Source of the DNA: Terebella lapidaria
Lineage: Eukaryota > Annelida > Polychaeta > Terebellida > Terebellidae
NCBI GenBank assembly: GCA_949152475.1
Contig: OX424555.1
Coordinates: 97,807,515 to 97,871,514 of the forward strand
DNA length: 64,000 nucleotides
Reading direction: 5' to 3'
The position numbers and the translations under genes were made by a program. Under the pieces are notes generated by a model. It searched no databases. It had not been told where the DNA came from and worked only from the letters and a program-made list of their open reading frames with translations. Shown piece after piece: positions 28,301 to 43,300 of this stretch (positions are counted from its first letter, which is position 1; each line of letters opens with the position of its first letter).

Positions 28301-31300
28301 TGTAAAGTCGATAATAAGCATATTGGCCATTTGTCCTTGAGAATGAGATCAAAAAAAATTAGGTCAAAGGTCAAATTCAAGGTTATGAGAATACCGTATT
28401 GGTCCTACATTGTAATAGTGGCATGTACCTTAATAGTAGCACGTCCCCCTTTTTTTCTCCAAAAATGATTGATTTTCGTAACCTTCTATTGCACTTCATA
28501 TCTTCCTAATAAACTCTTGGAATGTTCCAATCCACATATTTATGTTATTTGAATCACAATGAAGGGGATTGAAAGCTATAGGTATATTATTCAGTGATTT
28601 TCTTAAATTTGACCTGAAGTTTGACCTCATTTTTATGCGCGCTGCTGCAGGAGTTCTTGCTTTGGCTTGCCGTGCTACTATTAGGACCAATACAGTATCT
28701 AAAATTTGAATAGATATCTGGTACTATAACTCAAGTTGCATATAATTATTTTTTCATAAGGTTAAATGATTTTGATGTACTCGGTGATTCTCCTGGGCCT
28801 GAATTGTAGATGTATTGTACTTGCGACATAATAAACATTTATTGCTACTATATGTGTGTGAGTATGAACATAGCACAAACACTACAAACCCAGTTTGCTG
28901 GGCACAGAAGGAAAATATACCCCCTCTCCCAGTGCCCCCCTCACGTCCCTGCCCTCCACAGACACACACACAAACACCTGAGTGGTAGAGAATCTGCTGT
29001 TTACAGCCGCACACCTGCGCTGCCTGACAAGTTTCCCAAACTTCTGTTTCACGACAGAACTTTCTGCTAAATACAGACTGGATCACTCCTCCACACCCTC
29101 ACTGGTCAATAACCACAGATCATGTGACCTTGTTAAAACAAAGCGCCATAAGCTCCACCATACTTTGTAATCTGTGCACGGCTCAGCAGTGCAGGAATGT
29201 GTTGGTCAGTTCAATTCCCCTTAGATGTTTTTTTTTTACACTATTTTTACTTTTTATAACAAGTTTTCTTTCTATTAGCACGAGTACCTTCTACAACCTC
29301 ACACATGTACGGATGTGTGGTGTGCATATTGCAGAAATTCATAAAACTGTACAAACATGTAGGTCATATTCGTAATCCTGTAACAAGATGTTGTACTTTT
29401 TTTAATTTTTCTCTTTACAAGAAGAGGATCTCAGTTTCTCCTTTGATGTTTTTGGAGATAGCAGCACATTTCTAAAACTTTGAAGTCGCATGCGCTCAAG
29501 TTTATTGTCGTCTATTCAGCAAGCACAGAAACTCGACACAAAGGAATGGTTAACCCAGCCGATGAGTTCACGTTATATGAGACAGTTTATTTCCATTGCT
29601 GCCGAGAATAGAGCAATCTTTTCGGTTACTACTGGATCAATAAAGGAGTGCAACGTCAAATTTGCACAGTTCTAGTGACGTGGAAATGTGCTGGAATGAT
29701 TGCCGACCAAATGTTTGCAAAGTGGTCCACGTCACGAACTCAGCTACTGAATCCAAAACCCAATCTCCTACAGCCTCTAAGACGAAATAAGCCTATCTCA
29801 TGCGTCACTGAACTCATTAATTAGGCATAATTTGTGCATTGTTCATTGTTATATTCTACATCTATTAGCAGCAAGTAAAACAACAATTCGCTATCGTGTT
29901 CCGGACATCGCATTGGCCTGAGACTTGGATCAGGTCAGCTTCAACACAATGTCATGCAGGTGTGTGATTATAAACATGCATGTAGAAATTGTAGATACAA
30001 AACTATTTTTTATATAATGACCATTAGCTGTGAATAATCTGCTTTGACCCGTGCCATACGGATAAGAAAAAGGTTGTTGTTCTTCACCTCCCCATTTTCA
30101 CCTACCCATCAGGAGAGCTCTAGTGGTGAGCGGGGGACATGCGGGAGAGCTGGGGTCCGGAGGGTCGAGTCCGCTGTGAAGGACAGACAGACAGCCAGCA
30201 AGGGCCACGTATCTGACGGCAGAGTGCGACTCGTGGAGTCAGAACCTGTCGACTTGTGGCCTGTCGTCTCACGGGTGAGCAGAGCGGGGTGGGTCGAAAT
30301 CACCGGCGAGGTGCTGGAGAAGTCATGTTCTCGCAGGTACGGGACCAATTGGGACGTCTTATTGTGGACGGAGTGTTTACACAAACGATCTGGACTCGAG
30401 AAATATGCTGCTGCGACTACTTGTGTGGGGGCGATGGGCAAACACGATGCTTCCTCAAACAAAATGCTCCCAATTTAAGAACAAAATTTGTCAGTAAAAG
30501 CATTTATTTGTGCCATTGTTCCAGATCCCTTTTTCCCCTTCGCACCATTTCTACTTTTCTGCCGTTCTGTTGGCGAAGGATGTACTGTAAGCTTCAGTCT
30601 CGCCTCCATACTTATCCCCACACTGTCCCCCGTGATCATAATAATACGCATAAAACAATATTACATTAGTCGCCTACTATGCCTACAGCTGATAAGAATA
30701 TTTAAATGTTTCTGATTGTGTTACTTTTAAAATTGTTTATCACTCTGCGAATATGTAGTCCACATACCGTCTGTGACGAGCATGCACCAGGAAACAAGAA
30801 ACGCTAGAAGTGGGGAAATTTTCTTCACTAATAGATTTGTTCTACAAGCCACGCAAACTTCTGGGTTTTACCGTGACTTTACACCAAGAGACAGCGAGAA
30901 TTATTCAAGATTTCCCAGCATGCAACCTGCACATGAAACAGATGCAATATTGGGTAAGTCATATCATAATATACATAAATGTGGGGAAAACTTTCCTTAT
31001 CTGTCCACATTGCACAAGCTACAACCACGCAAACAGTCAGGTGACATAATTACACCTCAAATCAGGGTCACTTTTCAACACCTCCTCAACTTTCTTACAA
31101 GACTTATATCAAAATACTTGTATGAACTTCATGCAGATAGAAATGTGAGGCCGTGTCAGTGTTGATTGGTCAGTCGTTGCTAGGGGTTACACATTAGAAG
31201 TTACAATGGGTTACATGTTTTGAAGAGTTGTCAGGGATTGGAGTGTGTAACCACCCAGACCTCTGCCATCTACAGTACCTGTGGAGGGTATGGTGGGGGA

Positions 31301-34300
31301 GGGTAGCTATGGTGACAGATACCCACCTTCCCCAGCCCTGACCCACCAGGATGCCTCACCCCGCCTACCTGCCCCAGCAAACTTCCCACCACGTCAGTCG
31401 TGGACACTGACGCCAGACCCAGGAGCGTGCGGGAGGGAGGAGTCTCTATAAATGTCGGCTCAAACACTCAGTCTTTCTTTAAGAGGATAGAAGTGATAAC
31501 ATCAAACGACTTGTAGGAACCAACATACACAAAACTGGACCTTTGTTTCTGGCCAACAAAATTCACATATTCATTGTGAACAAAACAAATTGTACAAAAT
31601 TCTACAAAATCGTTCGTATAACTTTTGATTTGATATTGGGAAGTGCGAAACAGGACTTTTCTGCTCTTTTTGAAAAAAAAAACTGGAGATAAACTTTGGA
31701 AAAACAAAATTAAAACTGGACTCACAACTAACGAGCTAACACAGTAAGTAAACTTTTTTCATCCTACATTATGTTCTGGTGTATAAATATTGTGGAATTA
31801 TGAATGTCATAACCAATATCATTATCTTTTGGTTGAAGGCACCTCAGAAATAATCACAAAAAAGCAGCCTTTTCACTATTTCAAATTTTCATATTCATCA
31901 ACAGGACATAAATGTTCATCCTGATCAAACCTAACTATGATGATCATCAAACCTGTGACATGAAGTGCATATAAAACATGTTTTATAAAGTATATAATGA
32001 AGCAAATGATGTAATATCGTCGACAAATCTTGTGTATGAAATGGAAATTCAGAACAATAATGAACATTATGTAATGTGAAAGGTCATTGAGAATTTGAAA
32101 TGTACAAAAATGAGTAAATGACAAGATTGTGAGTATATGTAAATGTATGCAATATATGCTGAAAATGTAGTGACCTTGACCTTGAATGAAGTTCATATTG
32201 GAGTTGAGTGACTGTGAGACAAAGATTACATTGTTATGTGATCTCAGAGCAAACATTTCATGTCTATCATGTTTCTGGCAGGTAGCCTACTGCCGCCCTG
32301 ACGACATGGATATGCGAGTGATCGGCGCGTCCCTGACTTTACTCCTGACACTGGTCCTTTGTTCTGTAGCCCCCTCTAATGGGCAGGCCTATCACTTCAG
32401 TAACGGCTGGTTTCCCGGCCGTAAGCGCTCCAGTGACGCCCGGAGTTATGATAGGACATCTTATACACCTTACTCGTCGCCCAGCCTCTCATCACAAACA
32501 TCAGCCTCGTCACCGAAATGTGTGATACGGCCGCAAGTACAGCGACTCATCCTGGACTTGATACAGGTGAGAGTAGAGTTATCTTTACCTAGAGAATACA
32601 CCCATTGCAGTACTAGAAAATTTGGTATATCCGCTTAACGTTTTCCCTCTAACTTGGCCTTGACAATGCTGAAAGTGCCATTGAGACCACTTTCTTCTCA
32701 TCTCAGCGACTCAGCTTGACTTTCTCTTAGCTCTTCGGGGCCAGGTTTGTTGGGTGAATTGGTCTTCTATATCCAGTATGGTTTAAAATACAAGAACATA
32801 AACTCAATTACGAGTTGGTGTTCTATTGGTATATATACTTTTTCAGTCATCTGCGCAATCAGCAATTTGAGCAGTATCAAGGCCATGTTATGGGGGAAAA
32901 TAATGGGTGATTATAATGCATTTTCAAATAGTGCAATGGGAGTATGCGGCAGCTGTATACTACTGTATACTACTGTATGACACTGGGTCGGTCGGGCATC
33001 ACAATATTATACAGAAAATGGTTCAAATTTAAATCAAGAAACTAAGGTCTTGGTCAAGAATAGGAGGTATTAATGAAATGTTATTATTTGGGAGGCAACA
33101 TAATTTATTGGGGCTGGATGTTATTACACAATATCAGAAATACATAAGAGAGACTCTCTTATGTATTTCTGACAATATTCATGGTTTATCGTTTATCTTC
33201 TTTAGCATCATGTACTTGTATTTCAGTGTAGTGTATTTAGAAAATTCTCTAAGGTCAAGGTCCCAATGTGTGGAGTAAGAGGAGCTGGTGAATGAACTTT
33301 CATGGCGTTATATCCTTATAATTTGACCATATTTCCAGATTTTGACAGTCGATTTATTACTTGTAGTTCAATTCACAAATAACCTTCAACAATTCATGTG
33401 TTCGACGTTTCGTGGCCGGTGGATGCCAACTCTCTCTTTTTGAAAAAAACAACCTTTCTGCACCAAACGCGGTTTTACATGAATATTCATCAGGACATAA
33501 ATGTTTGGGATCCAACCCCGAAGAAGGCGTAATATAATTTTACAAAAATAAGTATAAACTTCAGGAATAAATTTGAATACAATCAATGAACCATGTTCTC
33601 TGTCCCGTGACTAACACATTCAAACTTTTAGCTGAGTCGGTCTTATTTATGACATTCAACAATAATGACAAAACTATTTGTAGAATTACGAACAACTTTT
33701 CTTGATCTAGTGGTACACATACTTCTGAGAATCATTGGTAACTATTCCTCCTTGATAATCATTATACCATAATTTCTCTTCACAATTAGCAATGCTTGTG
33801 AAACATTCTCAAATAGATCTATAACCATTTATTGAGAAATACAGTGGTCCCTGTAAGATAAGACCTCACCTTTTGCAGGAAAAATGAGGCCTTATCTTAC
33901 AGGAATTCTTATTTCACAGGTTCATTTACATGTTAAATTGATTTTTGGGGAATACAAAAAAGCCTTTACAGACAGGGAAGTCTTATTTCGGAGGTGTCTT
34001 ATCTTACAGGGACCACTGTATAAAAATTAGCCCAAGAGCTAAGATAGGTTACCGGACAAAATATATTTTAGATATTAGCCTTTAGTCCCGTGACCTTGGA
34101 AATAGAGTCATTGGTCAATTCAAGGTCAAAAAAATATTCAGCATACATGTATATCATTTCTAGTATGTCCACAATTAATTCTTAACCTGTAAAGTCGATA
34201 ATAAGCAAGATATCAGCCATTTTGTCCTGTGACCTTGCAAATGACGTCAAAGGTCAAATTCAACTTTGTATCATTTCCTATATGTTCATAATTGATTCCT

Positions 34301-37300
34301 AAGCTGCAAAATCAATAATAAGCGAGATATTAGCCATTTTGTGCTCTGACCTTGAAAATGAGGTCAGAGGTCAAATTCAAGGTCGCGAGAATATTCAGCA
34401 TATATCATTTCCTATATGTCCATAATTGATTCCTAATCTCTAATCTCAATATAGTGAGATATTAGGCAAAATGTGTCCCAATCTAAAGCATAGGAGAATT
34501 TAACATGGGAAAGCTCCATTTGGGCCGAATTTGGGCCCAAAACTTCAAGCGATTCAAGGGTAACGTAAATTATACACGTCACAGGGGTATATGTGATAAG
34601 TGTTATGAATCAATAAGAAAAAAAGTTACCGAAAAAATTTTGAGAAAACGACCGTCAAAGTCCAAAATTGGCCATTTTTCGTCAAAAATGGCCGCCATTT
34701 GGAATAAATGCGAAAATCAAAAAACTGAAAAATACCTCCTTCTCGAAATATTTTTAGGCACTTTTGTGCAAAATTTCAGAAAGATTCGATTGTAAACTTC
34801 AAAGATAAAAATGTAGACGGACGATAACGATGACGGACGACGGACGCAACGCCACGACAATAGGTTATCGGACCAATGCTCCGGTAATCTAAAAATATGA
34901 ATATTTAAGTCAAGTTCAACACAAAACCTCATGATTTTTGGCCAAGTTGGTCATAACTTTGGCATCACACCATATCGTTTCACCAAATTTCAGACCTACC
35001 ACATAACATATCTTGAAAATTGAAAAAGTTGGCAATTACATGTAACTCCAATGTTAAATTTCAAGCAAGTTTTAGGATTTTGTGATCATTATTTTGGTGA
35101 AGAATGCATCAATTGTGAAGTTTTAGGTATGGAAAAAAACAAATGAGTGTATTCTAAAATATCACAAAGTACTGTGCAACTCCAACATTGAAATACATGT
35201 ACCGGTACATGCCAATTTGAGTTCTACATGTGCCTTTGAAAACTTCAGACTTGGTGATGATAACTGTAATGGATTGAATTTAACACTCATAGAAATGTCT
35301 AGAATCATCCCATTTACATACACATACACTGAAAGCTCATTCTACAAAAATAGTGAAATACATAAATTGATACACAAGAAATACATGTAATATATAGATG
35401 ATAATGCACACATGACTTGGATAAATGACTTGGATAAGTATGATGTATGTACAGATCTCCATCCAACCTGACACACTCAATGTGCTGACACCATTAATTT
35501 TGATCTTCAGGCCGTCGTTTGTCGAGTTTTGGCCGAAGACGTTATCTCCAAGCTGCTTGACCGGTCTATGGGACGTCCCGCTTATAACAGTAGTGGGCGG
35601 GTCAATCACTGAATAACCACTCTTCTTTTCCCTTGTGATATTCATACCTATATATCACTATTACCTACCTATTGGTGCAATACTCAATACTATCTGCAAT
35701 GAGGGTCCCTGGAAAACTGAGAGATAGCAACTGAGGAATAACTGTTGAGGTTACGACACAAGACAGAGTACTTCTCGCAGCCATAAAACCTTGCCGATGT
35801 ATTCTCTGGACTTGAAGGCATGCAGGAGTGGTCAGCGATGATTGACAAAAGGTCATCGTTGTGTCCGCTGGTCACTAGAGGGTGTTATATGTCCAAAGTG
35901 TGGACACAGATCGAGACGGGGCCACGGCTCAGCTCCAACGAGACTTAAAGAAATCCCGGCCTAACGCATCATCGACCCAACGACCTCCACTATTCTTAGA
36001 CAGGGCGCGGATGGCAATATTTCATTTTGCCAATGGATATGAAAACGTGTTGATATAACAAAACGGGGGATGGTTTGAAGCCTTAGTAGAATAAAGCCGA
36101 GGAATCATGCAGCTTCTCAAGGTTTAATGCTGCAGTGGTATCCATGGCGAGGCCTGGGGGGGGGGGGGGGGGGGGGTTTGGGCGGAGTTAGAACTCTAAC
36201 CGGGACCCATCAGCACTGATTTATTTACTTCATGGAAAGGTCGCAATCTCAGATTTGAAATAAAGGCAGGTCCACAAACGCACCATCACACTCAATAAAG
36301 GTTGCCCCTACCTTGACATTCCAAACGGTGCCTCGATTATATAAACGACGGGGATCGGAACATCAGTCTGTAGACCCTTATGAATATTCATCATGTTGAT
36401 TGTTTATTTATAAACTGTGTGTTCTAAATACACCAGAGGTGATTACAACCTCTCAGCCCACTTGTAATGTCCTCGGTGATGTCCAGTTACACACAGGACA
36501 ATAATGACTCAATGTTTGACATTAATTTTCTCCTGATGTCCTTGCCTACTCCACTGCATGACCACCGAGCAAAGAGGAAACAACATTTAATGAGGCTCAG
36601 AAATCCTCGACTATCATCAAAAGGCAATAAGACGAAGATCGTGAAATCCTAACTACATCAGTAACACTCTGAGTCACAACTCTTCACACTCGCAGCGGCA
36701 ATGTTTTATTCATTATTAATACAATGTAAGCACATGTCTTACATTGTCTGAAATAACATATACATTCACACATTAGATGTAGAGGTTTTCATCTTAAGCC
36801 AACTCATGTGACACAAACATGTGCACAAGTGTACTGAAACACATTGAACATGATGTAGACTTGTCAAGTTTGTTGGAAAATCCAAGGGAGAGTTTGTCAT
36901 TTCACCAGAGGAATTAGAGCTCTTGTGACGAATGGAAACGTACCAAATGACAGAAACAAATACAAATGTTATACCGGTACCTTCAAACATACATGAACTG
37001 GCTCTGGTCACACATTTTTAATATAGCATGTATGAAACACATGATAAAAATGCATAGGCACAGATGTCTGTCCCGTGTGTTGGGATCAAACATGACTGAT
37101 TGAGTTTACATTCACTCAAACATCATATTTTGATCATATGGAAAATCATTCATCGTTTTCCATCTACATCATTAAATAAATTGATAATCTGTGAACAAAC
37201 ATGATGTACATGTAATGCAATCATTTGTCCAGTTTTTGCCCTGCAGGTATTAGCAATTATAGTGAAAGCATTGAAGACATAAAGCAGTGTGATGTTGTGT

Positions 37301-40300
37301 TACAGTCGGAAGTAACCCGTATCCTCAGTGACTGCCGAATGGACAGAGACGCCCCAGAGACGACTGGAACGGTCGCTGAGCCGCCCGTACAGGACCTCAG
37401 CAAGTGGCTCGAGGTAAAATCTTTGATCTCACAAGAGTAAGGACAAACAGATTAATATGTGTACAAATTTAGCGCCAGTGTGTGTTCTGGCTTTTGCTAC
37501 TTGAAAGCAGGTCCCTTGATAATGAATTCGTGATTCTGACATTTTCCGCTCAAGGTCATCTGAGGTGAATTTTAAGATCACCAAATGCTTTGCCTAATGA
37601 TAAGTTTCGTTTGCTGTATAAGCTTCCCGGTAATTTGTCAAACATTTACTCATGGTTCCAGCGACTGCGGAATGAGCGACTACACCTGGAGACCTCATGA
37701 GTCGACCTCCGACCTCTGACCCTCGGGTAGCCCCACCGAGGTGTCTCCTCCGGAAATCTGCCCATCAGAAGACAACCCGTCATCATGTGAACGCTCCTCA
37801 CTCATTCCATAGCTCCTCTCCTCATTTAAGTATCAACAGAACTATGTCCCGAGTAGTTATTTTCGTGCTTACCATTGATTGTTGCGCTGGACGCTCGAGA
37901 AAACGTGCACCTGACGTGTCGGGTGAAATCTATACCCAAAAGTGATAACTTATATTTTTACGAATAAAGTACACCATAAACTAGGCACACATGTATGTAA
38001 ATGAGACATGAACCACACTTTAGTCATTGGAACAAAACATACATGTATACATGTATGTAGAATAATTTTCACAACTTACTGAAATGTGATCACAAATGAG
38101 AAGATGATGTATGTATGCTTTGATCTCTCAGTGTTAAAATATGTGTATGTTTCTAATATTAGCATGTTTCATGTTGTAACTGTGTAGGAGGCTGTACTGG
38201 ACTAACCCCTCATGTATGTATGAATAAATCATCAAGCCCAAGCAAGTCCTATGTCTGTTCTATCTGCATGATCTGTATCTGCATCCACTGGCACCACCAA
38301 AAGCGATGTCAAACGCAATGCAGTAAGTCACCCACATCTAAACTAAAATCTAACTTGGCATGGCACCAAACCGGCTACTATCACACTATTTTCGTTAGTA
38401 TCTCACCCTGAAAAAAATGTTTTATTGATAATACTAAATTGTAAAGTTTTCAAATTATATTTACAGTACTAGTAACATGCAAATTAATATGATGTTGACT
38501 TCCATGAAAGAATGGTCTTTACGGTGTGTCAATATCACGATCCGTTCAAAAGTTACAGCCATTTGAAACTGCCATGCCGGCACTAAATTACAGAAACGTT
38601 TTAGCAACTAATTAATATGCAAATTAGTTGTTAATGTAAATGAGATTTCATAATGTCACAAGGGGAACAAATTTTAATCAGGATATTTTAGGCCATGAAA
38701 TAACGATTCTTATTGAAGGTTCTGACGATCTGACTCGTGCATTTTGTTATGTATCACAAATAATCAATATCCACACAAACTGTATGGTTGCTATGGTTAC
38801 CAGTCCTTCCCTAGAGCCGTGGTTACCCATGGTTGCCATGGCTGTTAACTGACAAGTCAAGCTATCTGCAGACATTCTGGCGATAATTTATGAATTAAAT
38901 TAATATAGTGCTCGAGTCGGCACCATTTTTATTTGTGCGTACCGCATTCTAAGTGGGATTCTGGCCCTAGCAACCATGGTTGCTAAGGGTCATACCAGGT
39001 CACTGGTTGCTTTGACAACAACACAGAAAGTGAAAACACTGATTATTCATATTGAACACTATATGGAATAAGTTTTCATGAATAATGATAAAATTTAATG
39101 AATGAATAATATATATTAAATTACTTAATTAAAAGAGTTTCCTCCGATGACGTCATGAATATCTCAATTACATATTAATAAGCTAAATGGTTTTGAAAAA
39201 GTAAATTTGCCAATTTCAGTCTTCAAAGTGCTGTAACTTTTGAAGTGATTGTGATATTTCGTGCCGTAAAGACCGTTTTGCTCAGATCAATGAGATCTTT
39301 CATAAAAGTTCACATCATATTTGCACTTTACTAGTACTTTAAATACTTTCTGGGATGGTGATAGGACAGCCTTTGGCTACACCATTCCAGCAATCTCCAT
39401 ACAAATTTTGTCCTTTATCAAGTTGACTCTATGTATTGACTAATAACTGTATGTGATTGCAAACAAACTGAAACTGCTATCCCTAGGACTGCTAAAATCA
39501 GTAATATGTTCAACCATAAATTTCACCATAAATGGCACCAAGGTAGCACCAAAAGTGTTTATCAAATCGGCTAGTTCAAGGTTGCTATGCTTACTGACCA
39601 GAAGCTAGTTGCAGGTTGCTATGGTTACAGACCAGTAGGTACTCGAAGGCAATTGAAGGTCGCTATGGTTACCAACTTGTAGCTTGTTGAAGGTGGATAC
39701 AGTTACCAACCTGTAGCCAGTTGATGGTTGCTATGGTAACCAACCAGTAGCTAGTTGCCGGTTATGGTTACAGACCAGTAGCTACTTGAAGGTTGCTATG
39801 GTTACCAACCTTTAGCTAATTGAAGGTGGATACAGTTACCAATCTGTAGCCAGTTGATGGTTGCTATGGTTTCCAACCAGTAGCTAGTTGCAGGTTGTTA
39901 TGATTACAGACCAGTAGCTACTTGAAGGTCGCTATGGTTACCTACCTATAGCTACTTGAAGGTTGCTATGGTTAGCGACTTGTAGCTAGTTGAAGATTGC
40001 TATGGTTAGACACCAGTAACTAGTTGCAAGTTGCTATGGTTACTGTCTTGTAGCTAATTGAAGGTTGAAGATTGCTATGGTTGCCAACCTGTAGCTTGTT
40101 GAAGGTTGTTATGGTTACCAACCTGTAGCTTGTTGAAGGTTGCTATGGTTACTAGCCTGTAGCTAGTTGAAGATTGCTATGGTTGCAACCTGTAGCTTGT
40201 TGAAGGTTGCTATGGTTACTAGCCAGCAGCTGGTTGAAGATTGCTGTGGTTGCCAACCTGTAGCTTGTTGAAGGTTGCAATGGTTACCAGCCTGTAGCTA

Positions 40301-43300
40301 GTTGAAGATTGCTATGGTTGCCAACCTGTAGCTTGTTGAAGGTTGCTATGGTTACTAGCCTGTAGCTAGTTGAAGATTGCTATGATTGCCAACCTGTAGC
40401 TTGTTGAAGGTTATTAAGGTTACCAGCCTGTAGCTAGTTGAAGATTGCTATGGTTGCCAACCTGTAGCTTGTTGAAGGTTGTTATGGTTACCAGCCTGTA
40501 GCAGGTTGAAGATTGCTATGGTTACCAGCTTGTACCTAGTTGAAGGCTTTTATGGTTACCAACCTGTAGCTTGTTGAAGGTTGCTATGGTTACCAGCTTG
40601 TAGCTAATTGAAGGTTGCTATGGTTACTAATCTGTAGCTAGTTGAAGGTTGCTATGGTTACCAGCTTGTAGCTGGTTGAAGGTTGCAATGGTTACTAACC
40701 TGTCGCTAGTTGAAGGTTGTTATGGTTACCAGCTTGCAGCTGGTTGAAGGTTGCAATGGTTACCAGCCTGTAGCTAGTTGAAGATTGCTATGGTTGCCAA
40801 CCTGTAGCTTGTTGAAGGTTGCTATGGTTACTAGCCTGTAGCTAGTTGAAGATTGCTATGATTGCCAACCTGTAGCTTGTTGAAGGTTGTTAAGGTTACC
40901 AGCCTGTAGCTAGTTGAAGATTGCTATGGTTGCCAACCTGTAGCTTGTTGAAGGTTGTTATGGTTACCAGCCTGTAGCAGGTTGAAGATTGCTATGGTTA
41001 CCAGCTTGTACCTAGTTGAAGGCTTTTATGGTTACCAACCTGTAGCTTGTTGAAGGTTGCTATGGTTACCAGCTTGTAGCTAATTGAAGGTTGCTATGGT
41101 TACCAACCTGTAGCTTGTTGAAGGTTGTTATGATTACCGACCTGTAGCTAGTTGAAGGTTGCTATGGTTACCGATCTATAGCTAGTTGAAGGTTGTTATG
41201 GTTACTGACCTATAGCTAGTTTTAAGGTTGCTACGGTTACTGGTCTGTAGCTAGTTGAAGATTGCTATGGTTACCAACCTGTAACTAGTTGAAGGTAGCT
41301 ATGGTTACTGACCTGTAGCTTATTGTAGAGCTCAAGGTTAATGTTTTTGATGTCGCCGAGCTGTTTGCGAATGGAGATGATGGTGTCCTGTTTCTCATGG
41401 ATGTCTTTCTCCAGCAGTCGGAGAGCAACCTCCATCTCCTGCTTCATGCTGATCTGTAGCTCCAGCTCCTTCTCCACGTCCTGCCAACACAAAACAGTAG
41501 CTTGTACAGCTTCTAAAGTCTGACTGGGGACACAGTAAAGCCTGGTTCACACGATCAAACTACTCCAAACTTTTACTTCAAACCACTTCAAACTTTGGAA
41601 TTTGATGCCAAGTTTGATTGTGTAAACCGAGACTCCAGACTACGTCAAACTACTTCAAACTCCACCACAAAGTTTGATCAAACTCAGTCAAACTATTCAA
41701 GCTTGTGTTCGTATCGAATTAAGGAAAAGCATGATTTTCACTTTGAAGCTCGAGACATTGAAGTATATACACAGCCGTTCATGTTTAATGCAACTTTCAA
41801 CAAAGGAGCATCAGAAATTAATGTCAAATAAAAAAGTTGATGTAGTTTGAAGGTATTTGAAGTAGTTTGAAGTGAATCAGAATATGAAAGAGTTTGATGT
41901 ACAGTAAACTCCCGTTATAACGAAGTCAATGGGACCCAGATGATTACTTTGTTATAAAAGAAGTTTGTTATAAAAGAAGTTACAAGTGTAAATTTTTTTT
42001 CTTGTTCATTTTTCCAGGTGGTTTCTCTCGAAATTGGAACGAAAATAGTTCGTTTTTGTGGTACCAACTTTCTAGTAACCGACATTTATTTTGAGCGAAT
42101 ATTGAAATGTTTTTCTCTTAATCAATATTTATTTTTTGTCAAATAAAAATACCAGTGAAACATAATGACATTCATCATATTCATAACTCACAAGCACACA
42201 AATTCATCAATCACAAGCATACAAATTTGTCAATCAATATGTCCGGCAGCGTCCTGTTTCATAAACTGGGTCATGAGCATTTGCAGCTTGCCGGTGTGTT
42301 GCATTTTGCACGCAAATTCTTCAAGTCCATTCAGGAACGGCACACAGTGGGATGATTCAGGCTGGCTCTCCAAATACCGACGTAACTCGTTGCACATGTG
42401 CATAGCCTGCAGATGGCTGGGGGGAGGACAGTCTGGTTCAACAGAGTCATCGTCACTGTCGCTATCAGCAGCGGCCTCAGCTGTAGGTTCTTTCACGATC
42501 GCCACGATGGCGTCATCAGTCAGCGGCTCGTTCGTCAACACTTGACTGTCAACTGTGACGTAATCATCTGCTGTGCCGTTCACTTCATATCCAGAACTGC
42601 GAAGTTGGGCAATAAGTTCTGATAGAGGGACATCATCGTCAGGGTCCATGTCAGTGTCAGAATTCACAAGCGCGGGGGTAACAAATCCACAGTGTTTGAA
42701 GCAATTGGCGATCGTTGACGGTTTCACTCGCGACCAAGCCTGCTGAATGAAGCGCATAGCGTGCAGCACGGTGACAGAAAATGCCTCGTGTCTGTCGATG
42801 GAAGTAACGAGATGATGCAACATAAGCTGTCTGTAGTGATGTTTCAGGTTTGCGATGATGCCCTGATCCATCGGTTGTGCTTTGCTGGTTGTGTTTGGTG
42901 GCAAAAACACGAGCGTGATGGCTTTAAGTCCAGTGACACGTGGATGTGCAGGACAGTTGTCGATCACAAGGGTAATTTTACGTTTTTGTAGCGCGAATTT
43001 GCGATCGTGTTCACGTAGCCAGTCAGTGAAAATAACGGACGTCATCCAAGCTCGTTTATTGTGGCGATAGGGGGTTGGCAGCGATTTCACACCCTTGAAA
43101 CACCGTGGCTTTTCAGCTTTGCCGACTACGAGGAGCGGAAGTTTTTCTGTTCCATCCATGTTTGCACAAGGAAGGATCGAGAGTCTGTCTTTGGCGCGCG
43201 TCCCCCCATGGCATGAATCACCTTTGAGCACAAGTGATTTGTCAGGTAATAAGAGGAAAAACAGTCCAGTTTCATCAGCATTGAAGATATCCTTGGGGGG

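Noticed and set aside
30114-30272. GC-rich open stretch between acceptor- and donor-like sites
   Set aside because: It is open on both strands, lies upstream of the GnRH promoter, and has no family match; too weak to call an exon.
35337-35645. Open frame on the - strand ([16 protein letters not shown])
   Set aside because: It looks coding, but the + strand of the same bases gives an exon that exactly satisfies the GnRH splice phases; the - frame has no partner exons and is probably its shadow.
36467-36652. ORF with a dibasic site ([10 protein letters not shown]) in the GnRH intron
   Set aside because: Its acceptor frame does not fit phase 1 from the preceding GnRH exon, it has no signal peptide, and no family is recognised.
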